From Bosea beijingensis (GTDB lineage: Bacteria > Pseudomonadota > Alphaproteobacteria > Rhizobiales > Beijerinckiaceae), in assembly GCF_030758975.1 (NCBI RefSeq), contig NZ_CP132359.1, positions 4,664,505-4,728,504 of the forward strand: a stretch of DNA of 64,000 nt, written 5' to 3'. Position 1 is the first letter of the stretch. Each line of letters starts with the position of its first letter. The notes beneath the pieces were generated by a model. It made no database searches and was not told the DNA's origin. It saw only the letters and a list, made by a program, of their open reading frames with translations. Below are positions 63,902 through 64,000 of this stretch, one piece after another. The position numbers were made by a program, and so were the translations under genes.

Positions 63902-64000
63902 TCAGCTCAGGCCCTTCCAGGGGCCCATATCCTTGACGGCCCATTCGCCGCCGGAGGGGCGGCAGGCCGTGCCCTGCAGCTTGACCGGCCGGGCCTGCGT
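63902..64000 (-). CDS. C-terminal end of a surface-antigen-like protein (partial)
   Basis: Thirty-two residues ending at TGA 63902-63904, cut by the window edge. The sequence LQGTACRPSGGEWAVKDM resembles the end of RT0821/Lpp0805 or 17-kDa surface antigen proteins (G-T-A-C-R then a W). The family guess is tentative. The rest of the gene lies beyond the window. Confidence 0.5.
   Translation of the reverse strand, partial: TQARPVKLQGTACRPSGGEWAVKDMGPWKGLS

Overview
This is a GC-rich chromosomal window from an alphaproteobacterium, most probably a Hyphomicrobiales (Rhizobiales) member of the Bosea/Methylobacterium kind. I infer this from the r-protein sequences, the gene neighbourhoods, and palindromic intergenic elements organised like rhizobial RIME elements. 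It carries about 79 complete or partial protein genes and one tRNA. I see no insertion sequence, prophage, CRISPR array or rRNA.

Layout. 1-6.6 kb: SDR oxidoreductase, secreted Kelch protein, a molybdopterin-fold periplasmic protein, methylcrotonyl-CoA carboxylase beta subunit, a small lipoprotein, lipB and an orphan FliN-like gene. 6.7-14 kb: tRNA-Leu(GAG), two tandem GH25 lysozymes, a CorA/ZntB transporter, isovaleryl-CoA dehydrogenase, a gamma-glutamylcyclotransferase-like gene and an ABC exporter. 14-27.5 kb: small membrane proteins, rhodanese, DUF599, DUF3253, YdcF, LprI-like and GST genes, propionyl-CoA carboxylase alpha subunit, HAD phosphatase, rluC-crcB, and degP-rarA plus a 59-residue membrane protein. 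27.7-44.2 kb (all minus strand): a near-complete S10-spc-alpha ribosomal protein array from rpsJ to rplQ with secY, adk and rpoA. It is interrupted by an ABC substrate-binding protein gene and by three palindromic elements. 44.2-44.5 kb: an abrupt junction between the last codons of tuf and the tail of a chemoreceptor gene. 44.6-50 kb: acyl-CoA synthetase, MarR regulator, amidase and omega-transaminase. 50-59 kb: small ORF, L,D-transpeptidase, HDAC-like hydrolase, HTH-RibBX fusion, aroC, and a 1339-residue Pls/PosA-type membrane nonribosomal peptide synthetase. 59-64 kb: histidine phosphatase, folP-folB-folK, fabI, a J-domain protein and a truncated surface-protein gene.

How they work together: Ivd and MccB are two steps of leucine catabolism, and PccA belongs to propionyl-CoA disposal from Ile/Val/odd-chain substrates, but their usual partner genes are not in the window. 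FolP/FolB/FolK are consecutive folate-pathway enzymes in overlapping frames. The best candidate for an undescribed system is the Pls-like synthetase (54940-58959). It has an adenylation domain, a carrier domain and three tandem two-helix/hexapeptide units, the architecture of epsilon-poly-L-lysine synthetase. Also of note are the HTH-RibBX fusion with an upstream palindrome, the tuf/chemoreceptor junction, and the palindromic elements inside r-protein operons.

All calls are by reading alone; no database search was run.
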